From the NCBI GenBank assembly GCA_031279925.1, contig JAITHQ010000189.1, forward strand, positions 1 through 16,521: a stretch of 16,521 bases of DNA, written 5' to 3'. Both the position numbers and the translations under genes were made by a program. Positions 1-8,485 of the stretch are shown piece after piece (position 1 is the first letter of the stretch; the number at the start of each line of letters is the position of its first letter). The DNA comes from Treponema sp. GTDB lineage: Bacteria > Spirochaetota > Spirochaetia > Treponematales > Breznakiellaceae. Under the pieces are notes generated by a model, which did not search any database, had not been told where the DNA came from, and worked only from the letters and a program-made list of their open reading frames with translations.

Positions 1-179
1 ACCGCATCATTTACCGCCACAGTATCAACCACCTGTTTTGTAGCATAACTACCTGTGCCGTATGATGCACTATTACCGTTTGCCTTATCGACCATTTTCA
101 ACAGATAGTCACAATTCGCCGCCTGTGTTGCAGTACCCGCTGCCGGTTGAAAACTAGTACCCCATTTAGCATTTATCAC
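1..179 (-). CDS. Hypothetical protein, partial (3' end outside window)
   Basis: I do not recognise this product. The frame is open from a GTG at 177-179 to the window edge, giving about 59 residues that begin MINAKWGTSFQPAAGT and continue with a polar stretch rich in Gly, Ser, Thr and Ala. The stretch is AT-rich and its codon use differs from the GC-rich operon to its right. It starts 13 bases after the stop of another minus-strand frame, which suggests the two belonged to one transcription unit. No good ribosome binding site is visible: the only purine-rich candidate lies almost against the GTG, so the start is uncertain. The Ala/Gly/Thr-rich composition would suit a phage structural or accessory protein, but that is only a guess. 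Confidence 0.4.
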   Translation of the reverse strand, partial: MINAKWGTSFQPAAGTATQAANCDYLLKMVDKANGNSASYGTGSYATKQVVDTVAVNDA

Positions 180-192
180 GCCTTTAATACTT

Positions 193-444
193 TTACAGTG
201 CAATATAGTATACTGTAAGAGTATCGTCAACGCTTTTCCGTAAAAGTTTATCGGTCATTTCCTCAATCTGACTGTCAATGTTCCTGTCAAACGTCACTCC
301 GTTACCTGTTTTAAGCCATACCTTGTTTACTCCATACACACTACAAACAAGCTCTATCACTCGCTCATTGACCTCGTTTCTATGAGTTTCAATATCTCCG
401 TAATAACCTGGAGTAATCCATAGTTCTATATATAGTAGAAAGCG
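193..444 (-). pseudogene. 5'-truncated hypothetical gene fragment
   Basis: The minus-strand frame is open from just after a TAG at 445-447 to a TAA at 193-195 (83 codons). It reads as a plausible protein, including WITPGYYGDIETHRNEVNER and DSQIEEMTDKLLRKSVDD. There is no ATG, GTG or TTG near its upstream end; the first in-frame candidate is a GTG about 30 codons in. This suggests the 5' end was lost where this AT-rich sequence abuts the operon terminator. I do not recognise the family. The composition and the neighbouring partial gene fit a remnant of a mobile or foreign segment. A real gene using an internal GTG start is the alternative. Confidence 0.4.
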
Positions 445-446
445 CT

Positions 447-493
447 AAAAAAGCAAGGGAAAAAGACCGCCTGGTTTTCGCAACAAGCCTTGC
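447..493 (-). terminator. Possible rho-independent terminator of the signalling operon
   Basis: On the minus strand, just after the HD-GYP stop codon (495-497), GCAAGG (493-488) can pair with CCTTGC (458-453), followed directly by six T residues (452-447). The loop is long (29 nt) and the stem only six base pairs. The position at the end of the operon and the T-run support the call, but the hairpin is weak. Confidence 0.45.
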
Positions 494-494
494 C

Positions 495-1574
495 CTAGCC
501 CTTGAACTGGTCCGCTACCCGGGTAAAGACTTCAACCAGGGCCGGATCAAACTGTTTTCCCTTGCCGTTCTGGATAGCTGTTACCGCTTCCTCATGGCTA
601 AAGGCTTTCTTGTAGGGCCGCTCGGAAGTAAGGGCGTCGTAAACATCGGCAATAGCCATGATCCTGCCCGAAAGGGGAATCGTTTCTGCCTGTAAGCCTA
701 AAGGATACCCTGTTCCGTCCCATTTTTCATGGTGGGTTCCGGCGAAAATTTTTGCGTAATGCAGAAAGTCGCTCTCTTCCGCAACGGCTTCAATTTGTCC
801 AATAACCCGTATGCCGAAACTGGTATGTTTTTTCATTTCCTCAAATTCTTCAGTGGTAAGCGGTCCTGGTTTTTTAAGGATCCGATCGCTGATTGCTATT
901 TTTCCTACATCATGCAGCTGGGACGACTGCAGCAATAATTCAACATTCCAGTCCAGAGCCTCTTCCTGATACGGGCCGTTTTCCCGCAGGGCATTTATAA
1001 GCAGACTCACTCCGCGCTGGGTACGCTCTATGTGCCCGCCGGTTATATCATCCCGGCATTCTACCAGGTCCGCAACGGTTTTGAGTATCGCGTTTTGCAG
1101 CACCAGAACAGTTTTTGTTTTGGCGTCCACCATCTTTTGCAGATTGTCGTTGAAATTTTGAAGTTCGGCGGCCTGCTTTTCCAGGGTTTTTTTCTGCGCT
1201 TCTACCAGGAGGTGTACCTCGATCCGTTTTAGCAGTAAGGGCGGCTGAAACGGCTTAATAATGTAATCGATGGCCCCAAGGGAAAGCCCTTCAAGTTCGT
1301 CGTTGGATTCGGTCTTGGCGGTAAGAAAAATTACCGGAATATTTTTTTGTTCCGGCTTTGACTTGAGAATCTTGATCGCTTCGTAGCCGTCCATTCCCGG
1401 CATGTCGATGTCCAGCAGGATCAGGGCAGGGTGGTTGTTCTCCAAGAGGGCAAACATTTTTTCCGCCGAGGGGGCGGTAGCAACACTGTATTTTTCCGTC
1501 AGGACATTTTTCCCGATGCGCAGATTAGAGGGATTATCGTCTACCAAAATAATCAAGTCTTTCTTATTTTCCAT
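495..1574 (-). CDS. Response regulator with HD-GYP c-di-GMP phosphodiesterase domain
   Basis: A 359-residue cytoplasmic protein. The N-terminal receiver (about 7-122) has the acidic pair D12/D13, phospho-acceptor D55 in [10 protein letters not shown]85 and K107. A predicted helical linker follows (about 123-165). The HD-GYP domain (about 170-350) has H181, the HD pair H221/D222 in HDVGK, then H281/H282 and the signature DGTGYP at 286-291. All metal-binding and GYP landmarks are present, so it is probably an active cyclic-di-GMP phosphodiesterase. This family turns phosphorelay input into c-di-GMP hydrolysis. The ATG at 1572-1574 follows GGAG at a spacing of seven and overlaps the end of hybrid kinase C by 11 bases, so translation is probably coupled. 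Its receiver closely resembles the stand-alone receiver at 8085-8471. It is the last gene of the operon and the likely terminal acceptor for the Hpt domains of the three kinases. Confidence 0.93.
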   Translation of the reverse strand: MENKKDLIILVDDNPSNLRIGKNVLTEKYSVATAPSAEKMFALLENNHPALILLDIDMPGMDGYEAIKILKSKPEQKNIPVIFLTAKTESNDELEGLSLGAIDYIIKPFQPPLLLKRIEVHLLVEAQKKTLEKQAAELQNFNDNLQKMVDAKTKTVLVLQNAILKTVADLVECRDDITGGHIERTQRGVSLLINALRENGPYQEEALDWNVELLLQSSQLHDVGKIAISDRILKKPGPLTTEEFEEMKKHTSFGIRVIGQIEAVAEESDFLHYAKIFAGTHHEKWDGTGYPLGLQAETIPLSGRIMAIADVYDALTSERPYKKAFSHEEAVTAIQNGKGKQFDPALVEVFTRVADQFKG

Positions 1575-4500
1575 TCCCGTTCTCCATGCCGCTGTTTAAT
1601 AATAGCTTAATGGTATCCAGAGCCGCGTCATATTCAGCTATTAAAACCTGATCCGAAACAAGGTCCAATTTTGTCTGTATATTTGAATCGGGCGCTTGCC
1701 GCTTAAGTTCGTCCAGCAGCCGGTCAATGTCATTAACCTTTTGCGTTTTAAGGGCTTCGGCAAGTTCGCTGAAAAGCAACAGAAGCGCCGCATCCGGATC
1801 GTTTTTTGCCGGGCTGCCGGGGGCCGCCTCTTCCGCAGGCGCGCCGGCGTCCCCATTCAGGGCGGCGCGAATACCGGCGATAAGTTCTTCCAGATGCGCG
1901 GTAAAAGCGGACAGGGTTTTTCCAATTAGGGACAGGTCGCCGGCCTTGCCCGCCGCCTCAAGCCGCTCCGCTTCCGCGGAAACTGCCGCCGCGCCAATGG
2001 AGCCGGACGCGCTTTTGAGCGCGTGGACCTGGGTGGTAAAAGCGGGCAGGGCATCGCTGTCCGGCGGGTTTTGCAAAAATTGCAGCCGTTCCACTGCGTC
2101 TTTACGGAACATCGCCAGTACCTGCCGGTAGCCCCCGGCGGTTCCGCCGGTCATGGCGAGTCCCTGCTCTATGTCCACGCCGGGAATGGAAGAAAAGCCG
2201 CCTCTCCCTCCTCTGCTTCCTTTTTCCGCTCCCTCTCCTGAATAGACGGCTTCCTCCCTTCTGGCCTCCGCCTTCTGCTGTTTATCTTTCGGCAGCCACC
2301 TTCCCATAATCTCATCAAGTTTGGATACATCGATGGGCTTGGCGATAAAATCGCTGAAACCCTGGGCCAAAAACATTTCCCTCATTCCAGATACGGCGTT
2401 GGCGGTAAGGGCAATAATGGGAAGCGGCGGTTTTTCCGGCTGTTCATTTTCCAGGTCCCGTATGATCGCGGTTACCTCAACGCCGTCCATTTCCGGCATC
2501 ATGTGATCCATAAACACCAGATCGTAGCTATTCCGCTTGATCAGTTCCAGGGCTTCCGCTCCGGAAAGGCAGACATCCACAGCCGTCCGGTAGGGGCTCA
2601 GAAGCCCCTCCGCCACTTTAAGATTGGTAACCATGTCATCCACCACCAGAAGCCGGGCGCCGGGGGCGATGAAGCGGGTTTCCATACCGGCGTTTTCGAT
2701 ATAGCCCCTGCGGTCCAGCGTTCCGTTGAGCACGTCGGCGATGGACAGGGACTGCACCGGCAGGGACACAAAACGCGCTCCGGGGATAAAGGATTCGGTT
2801 CCCCATTCGACAAGGAGGGCCAAACGGGGTTTCCGCTCCAGATGTTCCACTACCGGCTGTATCTTCTTATAAAGGCCATAGCCTGAAAACACATAGTACC
2901 ATTCTCCGGCCCGCAAGGCTTCCTCAAAAGAAGCAATGTCCGTTACCATCTGATAGGGGACGGCGAGGTTTTCTAGGGACCAGCTGAGCGATTTTGCGTA
3001 TACCGTCCGGCCCTCGTAGACCAGCACCTTTTTTTCACCCGGCCTGTCCACCTGGGCAAAGGGAATATCCGATACAACTTCCTGGGGAATAACTGCGGTA
3101 AAGGTACTGCCTTTACCGTACTCGCTTTCCACAGAAACATCGCCGCCCATTGCCAGGCACAGTCGCCTGGTGATAGCCAGTCCCAGGCCCGTTCCTTCGA
3201 TGGCCCGGTTCCGTTTTATGTCAACCTGAACAAAATCGCCAAAGAGTTTACTCTGATCCTCTGGTTTTATGCCCGCGCCGGAATCGGAAATGGCTATGCG
3301 GAGGCGGATACGGTTTCCCTCCCGCGGCCCGCAGGCGGTAATGGTAACACTGATACATCCCCGCTCGGTATATTTTACCGCGTTGCCCAAGAGGTTAAGG
3401 AGTATCTGCCGCAGCCGCACTTCGTCGCCGGAAAGGCCGTTGGGAATATGGGAATCGATATTGGTAAAAAAGCGGATGGGCTTTTCTACCAGCCTCATAC
3501 GGATAATACTTACGACGTCATTCACCAGAGAGGAAAGGAGGTACTTGACGGGGATGATCTCCATCCGGCCCGCCTCGATTTTGGAAAAATCCAGCAAGTC
3601 ATTGATAATGGAAAGCAGGTTCGCGGAAGCGTGCTTAATATCGGCGGCGTATTCCCTTGACTCATTGTCGAGTTTCCCCCGCAGAAGCAATTCCGACATG
3701 CCCACGATGGCGTTCATGGGCGTACGAATTTCGTGGCTCATGTTGGCAAGAAAGTTGCTTTTAGTCCGGCTTGCCGCTTCGGCTGCCTCCTTGAGCTCGG
3801 AAAGCCGCCGGTTCTGATCGTCAATTAAACGGTCTTTGGTCTTCCGGGTAGTCTCGACGACTATAGGTACAAAGAAAACCATAATATAGGCGGCTGCGAT
3901 GCGGGCCGCTATTTCCGGCTGGTAGTCGAAGCGGGATAATCCGGGGATAAACAACTCGGCGATGATTATCAAAAGCAGCGCGGCGGAAAGGGTAACGCCG
4001 TAGCTTAGTCCCAGAAGGGTAATGGTAAGTACCGGATACAAATAGATGAACACGATGCCATAGCCCTGGTATTCGCCGTTCCAGGCCAGCAGAATACAGA
4101 GAGCGCCATAACTGAACATAAGTACCGATGCCGGCACAATCTGGGGAATTCTGGTCCGGGACGCCATAAACATTACCGGGCAGATTATGGTAAGGGCGGC
4201 GCAAATTACCGCATCCAGATAGGCGCCCCCCGTCACATTCCAGATGGTAAATATCATAAGCGCCAGAAAACCGGCTGCGGTCATCAGGTTCATAAGCACA
4301 TAACGGATCAAATAATCAGACATGCCGAATTTGTTTTTTTCGGAGTATTTTCCCGATGTGGCGATATTGATAAGCCGCGTGATAATTTTTCTGCTGGCTG
4401 CGGCGGGCGCGGCAACTTCCTGCCCGCCGCCGGTGTACCGGAATTCATCGCTCTCGTGGGCCTTGTACCAGTTGAACAGTATGTTGAGCATTCCGCATAC

Positions 4501-5205
4501 TACCGTAACCACCAGGGCGCATATCTGGATGATCATCATGTTCCGGGAGTCCCGCTTCTGGGCAAGGATATCTTTATCGCTCAGGTCAACGCCGGCTGCG
4601 CAGTAAACCGAGCCGTCCTCCCGGTACACCGGGGCGTTGGCGGAAATAAGCCCGGTTCCGCTGGCCGTGTAGGAATTCAAATCCGAAACCCAGGTTCCGC
4701 CGCCAAGGATGCGGGGAACGGCAATTGCGGTTATGGGGTCTTCTGCGTTGTCAATATCAAAAAACACATCAGGGGTGTACATGTCCTGGGGGTCGGCGTC
4801 GTTGTCGATGATGTACTGAATCCTGCCGTCTCCGTAATCCCGCCAGTAGTAGACATAGAGGACCCCGTATTCTTCGGCAAATTGAACCAGCCGCTCTTTA
4901 AGCTCCCGGTATTCGGGAACGTCAATGTCCTGGATACGGTGATAGCGGTCCAGTTCTTCCACGCTGAGGTACTTTGCCGCAGCCTTTGCCGTGGCCAGAA
5001 GATGGTTCCGGGTGGCCTTGCTCATCATGATCTGGTAGCGGTTAATCCTGATATTTTCATATACTGAAACCAGCAGTATCATAAAGGCGGATACAAAAAA
5101 AATGCCCATGACCAGCCGCACCCTTATGGCCTGGGAAATTTTGTTGCCGCCTCCTGAAGCGCCGTCATTTGCATTGGTTTGCTGTTTTGTTTTTTTTTCA
5201 CGCAT
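1564..5205 (-). CDS. Hybrid sensor histidine kinase C (periplasmic sensor plus multi-pass membrane sensor, HisKA-HATPase-pseudoREC-REC-Hpt)
   Basis: A 1213-residue membrane kinase with an unusual double sensor. TM1 (about 28-50) and TM2 (about 223-245) bracket a Cache-like periplasmic domain (51-222). A linker is followed by a second hydrophobic block (300-452) with five or six further membrane spans. Next come HisKA with phospho-acceptor H491 (SHEIRTPMN), HATPase_c with N-box [10 protein letters not shown] (604-613), G1 DSGAGI (641-646) and G2 GTGLGL (671-676). A receiver-like stretch (about 725-830) lacks the acidic pair and acceptor Asp and is probably degenerate. A complete receiver (850-970, D900) and an Hpt domain with H1061 (VHALKSA) follow, then a C-terminal helical tail (about 1140-1205) shared with the other two kinases. 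The ATG at 5203-5205 has AAGGGA upstream and lies 16 bases after the small membrane gene. The 3' end overlaps the HD-GYP gene. Expected role: autophosphorylation and a His-Asp-His relay to the separate receivers. Ligand unknown. Confidence 0.92.
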   Translation of the reverse strand: MREKKTKQQTNANDGASGGGNKISQAIRVRLVMGIFFVSAFMILLVSVYENIRINRYQIMMSKATRNHLLATAKAAAKYLSVEELDRYHRIQDIDVPEYRELKERLVQFAEEYGVLYVYYWRDYGDGRIQYIIDNDADPQDMYTPDVFFDIDNAEDPITAIAVPRILGGGTWVSDLNSYTASGTGLISANAPVYREDGSVYCAAGVDLSDKDILAQKRDSRNMMIIQICALVVTVVCGMLNILFNWYKAHESDEFRYTGGGQEVAAPAAASRKIITRLINIATSGKYSEKNKFGMSDYLIRYVLMNLMTAAGFLALMIFTIWNVTGGAYLDAVICAALTIICPVMFMASRTRIPQIVPASVLMFSYGALCILLAWNGEYQGYGIVFIYLYPVLTITLLGLSYGVTLSAALLLIIIAELFIPGLSRFDYQPEIAARIAAAYIMVFFVPIVVETTRKTKDRLIDDQNRRLSELKEAAEAASRTKSNFLANMSHEIRTPMNAIVGMSELLLRGKLDNESREYAADIKHASANLLSIINDLLDFSKIEAGRMEIIPVKYLLSSLVNDVVSIIRMRLVEKPIRFFTNIDSHIPNGLSGDEVRLRQILLNLLGNAVKYTERGCISVTITACGPREGNRIRLRIAISDSGAGIKPEDQSKLFGDFVQVDIKRNRAIEGTGLGLAITRRLCLAMGGDVSVESEYGKGSTFTAVIPQEVVSDIPFAQVDRPGEKKVLVYEGRTVYAKSLSWSLENLAVPYQMVTDIASFEEALRAGEWYYVFSGYGLYKKIQPVVEHLERKPRLALLVEWGTESFIPGARFVSLPVQSLSIADVLNGTLDRRGYIENAGMETRFIAPGARLLVVDDMVTNLKVAEGLLSPYRTAVDVCLSGAEALELIKRNSYDLVFMDHMMPEMDGVEVTAIIRDLENEQPEKPPLPIIALTANAVSGMREMFLAQGFSDFIAKPIDVSKLDEIMGRWLPKDKQQKAEARREEAVYSGEGAEKGSRGGRGGFSSIPGVDIEQGLAMTGGTAGGYRQVLAMFRKDAVERLQFLQNPPDSDALPAFTTQVHALKSASGSIGAAAVSAEAERLEAAGKAGDLSLIGKTLSAFTAHLEELIAGIRAALNGDAGAPAEEAAPGSPAKNDPDAALLLLFSELAEALKTQKVNDIDRLLDELKRQAPDSNIQTKLDLVSDQVLIAEYDAALDTIKLLLNSGMENGNGK

Positions 5206-5221
5206 AACCGTTCCCTTTGCT

Positions 5222-5464
5222 TTACCAGGTGATGATATAGCCGCCGCTCGCCTGTTTTACCTCATGGCGGTTTTCCACCTGGGCGGATGGTATACTATGA
5301 AAGGAAACAAGCGTCACCAGGGAAAAGGATAAGACGATACCAAGAATAAGCAGCAGGCTGAGCATGGTAAAGAACGCCGCAAAGGAAGATTTTGCATTAA
5401 CAGCCGCCGCGCCGCCTAATGCCGGTTTGCCGTTCCTTTGTTTTTGTTTTTTCATTATGGTCAT
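5222..5464 (-). CDS. Small single-pass membrane protein (80 residues), unknown function
   Basis: I do not recognise this product. It has a basic N-terminus ([13 protein letters not shown]), one strongly hydrophobic span at about residues 27-53 ([17 protein letters not shown] region) and a short polar C-terminal tail ending SGGYIITW. By the positive-inside rule the tail should lie outside the cytoplasm. It is well supported as a gene: the ATG at 5462-5464 follows AAGGAG at a spacing of seven, and it overlaps the TGA of hybrid kinase B as ATGA. It ends 16 bases before the kinase C start. Its place between two sensor kinases suggests a kinase accessory or regulatory subunit, but this rests on position alone. 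It could also be a truncated N-terminal signal anchor of a lost sensor gene. Confidence 0.75.
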   Translation of the reverse strand: MTIMKKQKQRNGKPALGGAAAVNAKSSFAAFFTMLSLLLILGIVLSFSLVTLVSFHSIPSAQVENRHEVKQASGGYIITW

Positions 5465-7932
5465 TTAGTATCTCCTTTGGCGGATAAGCCCTTGAGTGTT
5501 TCCCGCGCTGCATCAAATTCGGCCATTAATACTTCGTTGGAAATTTGTTCCAGCTTTTCTTTGGCGTACGAATCCAGCGGCTGCTGCAAAAGCGTTTCCA
5601 GAACACGGTCGATGCCGGCGGTGTTTTGTATTTCGAGGGCTTCGGCAAGTTCATCGAACAGCGGGCGCGGGTCAAAAGCCGCCTGCCCGTTTTGGTTAAG
5701 GTTGTTAGGCGGCGCGTTTTCGTTCAGGGCGGCGCGGATTTTCCAGGCCAGGTCCGCAAGGCGGGCAACGAAACCGGGCAGGGCATCGCCAATCAGATTC
5801 AGGCTGGCGGCCTTTCCGGCAGCCTCAAGCCGCGCCGCTTCCGCAGCAATTTCCGCCGCGCCGATGGTGGCGCACGCGCTTTTAAGCGCGTGGACATGGG
5901 TGGTAAAAAGCGGCAAAGCATCGGGCTGCGGCGTTTCCCGCAGCATTTCCAGCCGTTCCTCCACATCCTGGCGGAAAACGGCCAGCACCTGCCGGTAGCT
6001 TTCGATGGAGCCGCCGGTGAAGATAATTCCCTTTGCCGTATCCACGCCGGGGATAGAGAACAGGCCGGGGGGATGGGGGCCCGGCAGTCTTGCGCCGGCG
6101 GGCGCGGGGGCGCTTGCCTGGAGTTTTACCGCAGGCGGGCAGCCCTCCCCCCGCTTTAAACGTTTCTCTTTTGGAATCCATTTTGCCAGAATCTCGTTAA
6201 GCCTGGCTATATCGATAGGCTTGGAAAGGTAGTCGTTAAAGCCTTTTGCAATAAACATTTCCCTCATGCCGGTTATGGCGTTGGCGGTCAGCGCGACAAT
6301 GGGCACGGTTGTAAAATATTCGCCATCAAGGGCGCGGATTGCGGCGGCGGTTTCGATACCGTCCATTTCGGGCATCATGTGATCCATAAAGATAAAATCG
6401 TAGCGGTTTTGCTTTACCATTTCTATGGCTTCCGCGCCGGAGAGGGCGGTGGCGATGTGCATCCGGTAAGGGGCAAGAAGGCCGCGGGCTACGGTAAGGT
6501 TGGTTCCTATGTCGTCTACAATTAACAGCTTCGCTTCCGGCGCGGTAAAGGGGACGGAGGTTTTTGTTTTTTCGTTTGAAGGGATTGCTATCTTGCTTTC
6601 CCAGGAAACGCCGATGGGACGCTCGTCTTTTACAAGCTGCGGAATAAGGGCGGTAAAGACGCTGCCTTCTCCATACACGCTTTCTACGGTAATATCCCCG
6701 CCCATGTGCTGGCAGAGTTTGCGGCTGATGGCAAGCCCCAGGCCCGTTCCCTCGACGGACTGGTTAAGTTTAATGTCAAAACGGGTAAAATCGCTAAAGA
6801 GCTTTGCCTGGTCTTCCGGTTTCAGGCCGATGCCTGAGTCCTTTACCGAGAGCCGCAGAAGCAGCCTTGCGCCTTCTTTTCCCTTTTGGAGATCCCCTGA
6901 TACCCGCAGTTGAACGCCGCCGTGGTTGGTATATTTTACCGCGTTACTAAGCAGGTTAAGGATCACCTGCCGGATGCGAACCATGTCCCCCAAAAGGGCG
7001 GCGGGAAGGCCGGCGTCTACATCCACGGTGAAGCCCAGGCGTTTTTCCTCCGCCTTCATGCGGATAATGCTGGCGCAGTCGTTCAGGAGGGAGGCAAGCT
7101 GGTACTCGGCGGCGATAATATCCATTTTGCCGGATTCTATTTTTGAAAAGTCAAGGATGTCATTGATAATGGAAAGCAGATTGGTCCCCGCCTGCTTGAT
7201 GCTCATCACGTCTTCGCAGGCATGGGAGGGCAGGTCTTTTTGGAGGAGCAGTTCCGCCATGCCAAGGATCGCGTTCATGGGGGTGCGTATCTCGTGGCTG
7301 GTGCTGGCCAGAAAGCGGCTTTTCGCCTCGGAGGCGGCCTCCGCCTGTTTTGCCGCTTCAATGTAGAGCTTGTTTTGAAAGATGATAATAAAGCAGCTAA
7401 TAGCGGAAGATACTGCCAGGGCCTGGATATTATCCGCATAGGCTGAAAGCCTGGATTCAAACGGGGTAACCAGATCGGGATACAGGTATTCGGCAAAATA
7501 ACAAACGGACTGTACCAGCACCGTTACAATCATCATAATGATTCCTTCTTTTCCCCGAAGGACCAGAATGGCGTTTAATACCGAAAGCAGAAAGTATCCC
7601 ATTATTCCGCTTTCAAAACCGCCGCCGGTAAAATACACCGATGGAAGAATTACGAGGTTTACCAGGGAAAGGACGATAATCGAGCCAAGGCGGAATTGTT
7701 TGATCCGTCTGAGGTAAAAGAACAGTATCAGGGTAACGGCAAGAACGGCCAGAATAACCGCAACCGACAGAATGGGCCCCCCTACCAGAAAGGTCATGAG
7801 CGCTCCAATGCCGCTTGCCAGCATCATAAAAAAGCAAAGCAGAAAAAACTTTTTTTCTTCCAGACTTGCTTCTTTGGAGAAGGCATAGCGGTTGACCATT
7901 TTTTCAAGAAAAACCATGATATTGTTTTTCAT
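5461..7932 (-). CDS. Hybrid sensor histidine kinase B (multi-pass membrane sensor, HisKA-HATPase-REC-Hpt)
   Basis: An 823-residue kinase. The first 190 residues hold about six membrane spans with short loops and no large periplasmic domain, so it probably senses through the membrane or via a partner. HisKA has H213 (SHEIRTPMN). HATPase_c has N-box [10 protein letters not shown] (326-335), G1 DSGIGL (365-370) and G2 GTGLGL (395-400). A single complete receiver follows (467-590, acceptor D517 in [12 protein letters not shown]), then a Pro/Ala-rich linker (about 592-625), Hpt with H681 (VHALKSA) and the shared C-terminal tail (about 755-820). Unlike kinases A and C it has no degenerate receiver. 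I chose the ATG at 7930-7932 because AAGGGAG sits eight bases upstream; a GTG at 7969-7971 would add 13 residues but has no ribosome binding site. It is separated from the stand-alone receiver by 152 bases containing an inverted repeat, and overlaps the small membrane gene by ATGA. Confidence 0.92.
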   Translation of the reverse strand: MKNNIMVFLEKMVNRYAFSKEASLEEKKFFLLCFFMMLASGIGALMTFLVGGPILSVAVILAVLAVTLILFFYLRRIKQFRLGSIIVLSLVNLVILPSVYFTGGGFESGIMGYFLLSVLNAILVLRGKEGIIMMIVTVLVQSVCYFAEYLYPDLVTPFESRLSAYADNIQALAVSSAISCFIIIFQNKLYIEAAKQAEAASEAKSRFLASTSHEIRTPMNAILGMAELLLQKDLPSHACEDVMSIKQAGTNLLSIINDILDFSKIESGKMDIIAAEYQLASLLNDCASIIRMKAEEKRLGFTVDVDAGLPAALLGDMVRIRQVILNLLSNAVKYTNHGGVQLRVSGDLQKGKEGARLLLRLSVKDSGIGLKPEDQAKLFSDFTRFDIKLNQSVEGTGLGLAISRKLCQHMGGDITVESVYGEGSVFTALIPQLVKDERPIGVSWESKIAIPSNEKTKTSVPFTAPEAKLLIVDDIGTNLTVARGLLAPYRMHIATALSGAEAIEMVKQNRYDFIFMDHMMPEMDGIETAAAIRALDGEYFTTVPIVALTANAITGMREMFIAKGFNDYLSKPIDIARLNEILAKWIPKEKRLKRGEGCPPAVKLQASAPAPAGARLPGPHPPGLFSIPGVDTAKGIIFTGGSIESYRQVLAVFRQDVEERLEMLRETPQPDALPLFTTHVHALKSACATIGAAEIAAEAARLEAAGKAASLNLIGDALPGFVARLADLAWKIRAALNENAPPNNLNQNGQAAFDPRPLFDELAEALEIQNTAGIDRVLETLLQQPLDSYAKEKLEQISNEVLMAEFDAARETLKGLSAKGDTK
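6061..6150 (-). other. GC-rich Pro/Ala linker of kinase B, possibly repeat-derived
   Basis: The stretch coding for the receiver-Hpt linker of kinase B is much more GC- and run-rich than its surroundings and encodes a low-complexity Pro/Ala/Gly segment. It occupies the same place as the repeat insertion in the kinase A linker and has similar short C-runs, but I cannot align the two convincingly. It may be a decayed copy or simply a flexible linker. Confidence 0.25.
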
Positions 7933-8014
7933 CTGTTTATCTCCCTTTGCAGACCGCCAAACCGGAAACACCAGTTTTTGAACAAATTCCGTTTTGCTGC
8001 CACAGTTCAGCCTC

Positions 8015-8077
8015 AGAGCCTGTTCAAAATCTGGAATTTTGGCGGTGCAAACGCCAAAATTCTACCTTGCAGGCTCT
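8015..8077. repeat. 63-bp inverted-repeat element in the receiver/kinase B gap
   Basis: The outer arms AGAGCCTG (8015-8022) and CAGGCTCT (8070-8077) are perfect complements. Inside them are GAATTTTGGCG (8034-8044) and CGCCAAAATTC (8052-8062), with a seven-base loop. Parts of the same sequence recur at the right end of the window: the motif AGAGCCTGTTCAAA begins at 16427, and the reverse complement of the right arm ends the window. This points to a dispersed palindromic repeat family. It sits in the only sizeable gap of the operon, where it could act as an attenuator or RNA-stability hairpin. No T-run follows on the minus strand, so it is not a typical terminator. Confidence 0.75.
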
Positions 8078-8084
8078 CAATCCC

Positions 8085-8471
8085 TCAATAACCGTCATCC
8101 GCTTGCAGGTGATCCGCAATGCAGGCAATCAGCGCCGCAGGCTCGAATGGTTTGGTAATGTAGGCGGCGGCCCCCAGGGTATACCCTTCCGCTTGATCGC
8201 CGGATTCTGTTTTGCCGGTAAGGAAGATTACCGGTATATCCCTGGTTTCCGGTTTTGCCTTGAGGATTTTGATTGCCTCAAAGCCGTTGGTCATTGGCAT
8301 GTCGATGTCCAGAAGAATAAGGGACGGCTTGTTGTTTTCCAGTAGGGAAAACATCTTTGCCGCCGAGGGGGCAGTGGCAACGGTGTACTGTCCGGTTAAA
8401 ACGTTTTTACCGATGCGGAGATTTGCCGGATTATCGTCTACCAGCATAATCAGTTTTTTTTCGTTTTCCAT
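8085..8471 (-). CDS. Stand-alone receiver (single-domain response regulator)
   Basis: A 128-residue receiver with no output domain. The acidic pair D12/D13, acceptor D55 (LILLDIDMP), T85 and K107 are all present, so it should be phosphorylatable. It is far closer to the receiver of the HD-GYP protein at 495-1574 than to the receivers inside the kinases: both begin MEN, share DDNP and [10 protein letters not shown] and keep VATAPSA. It is therefore probably a duplicate of that receiver without the output domain. It starts 14 bases after the chemoreceptor stop with a G-rich ribosome binding site. Likely roles are a phosphate shuttle or sink for the kinase Hpt domains, or a protein-protein regulator. 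A CheY role is possible given the neighbouring chemoreceptor, but its similarity to the HD-GYP receiver argues for the phosphorelay. Confidence 0.9.
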   Translation of the reverse strand: MENEKKLIMLVDDNPANLRIGKNVLTGQYTVATAPSAAKMFSLLENNKPSLILLDIDMPMTNGFEAIKILKAKPETRDIPVIFLTGKTESGDQAEGYTLGAAAYITKPFEPAALIACIADHLQADDGY

Positions 8472-8485
8472 CTGCCCCCCGTTTG

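Noticed and set aside
7933..7971. GTG start for kinase B at 7969-7971
   Set aside because: No ribosome binding site precedes it, while the ATG at 7930-7932 has AAGGGAG at a suitable distance.
8015..8077. Rho-independent terminator at the 63-bp inverted repeat
   Set aside because: No run of T residues follows the stem on the minus strand, and related copies occur elsewhere, so a dispersed repeat is the better call.
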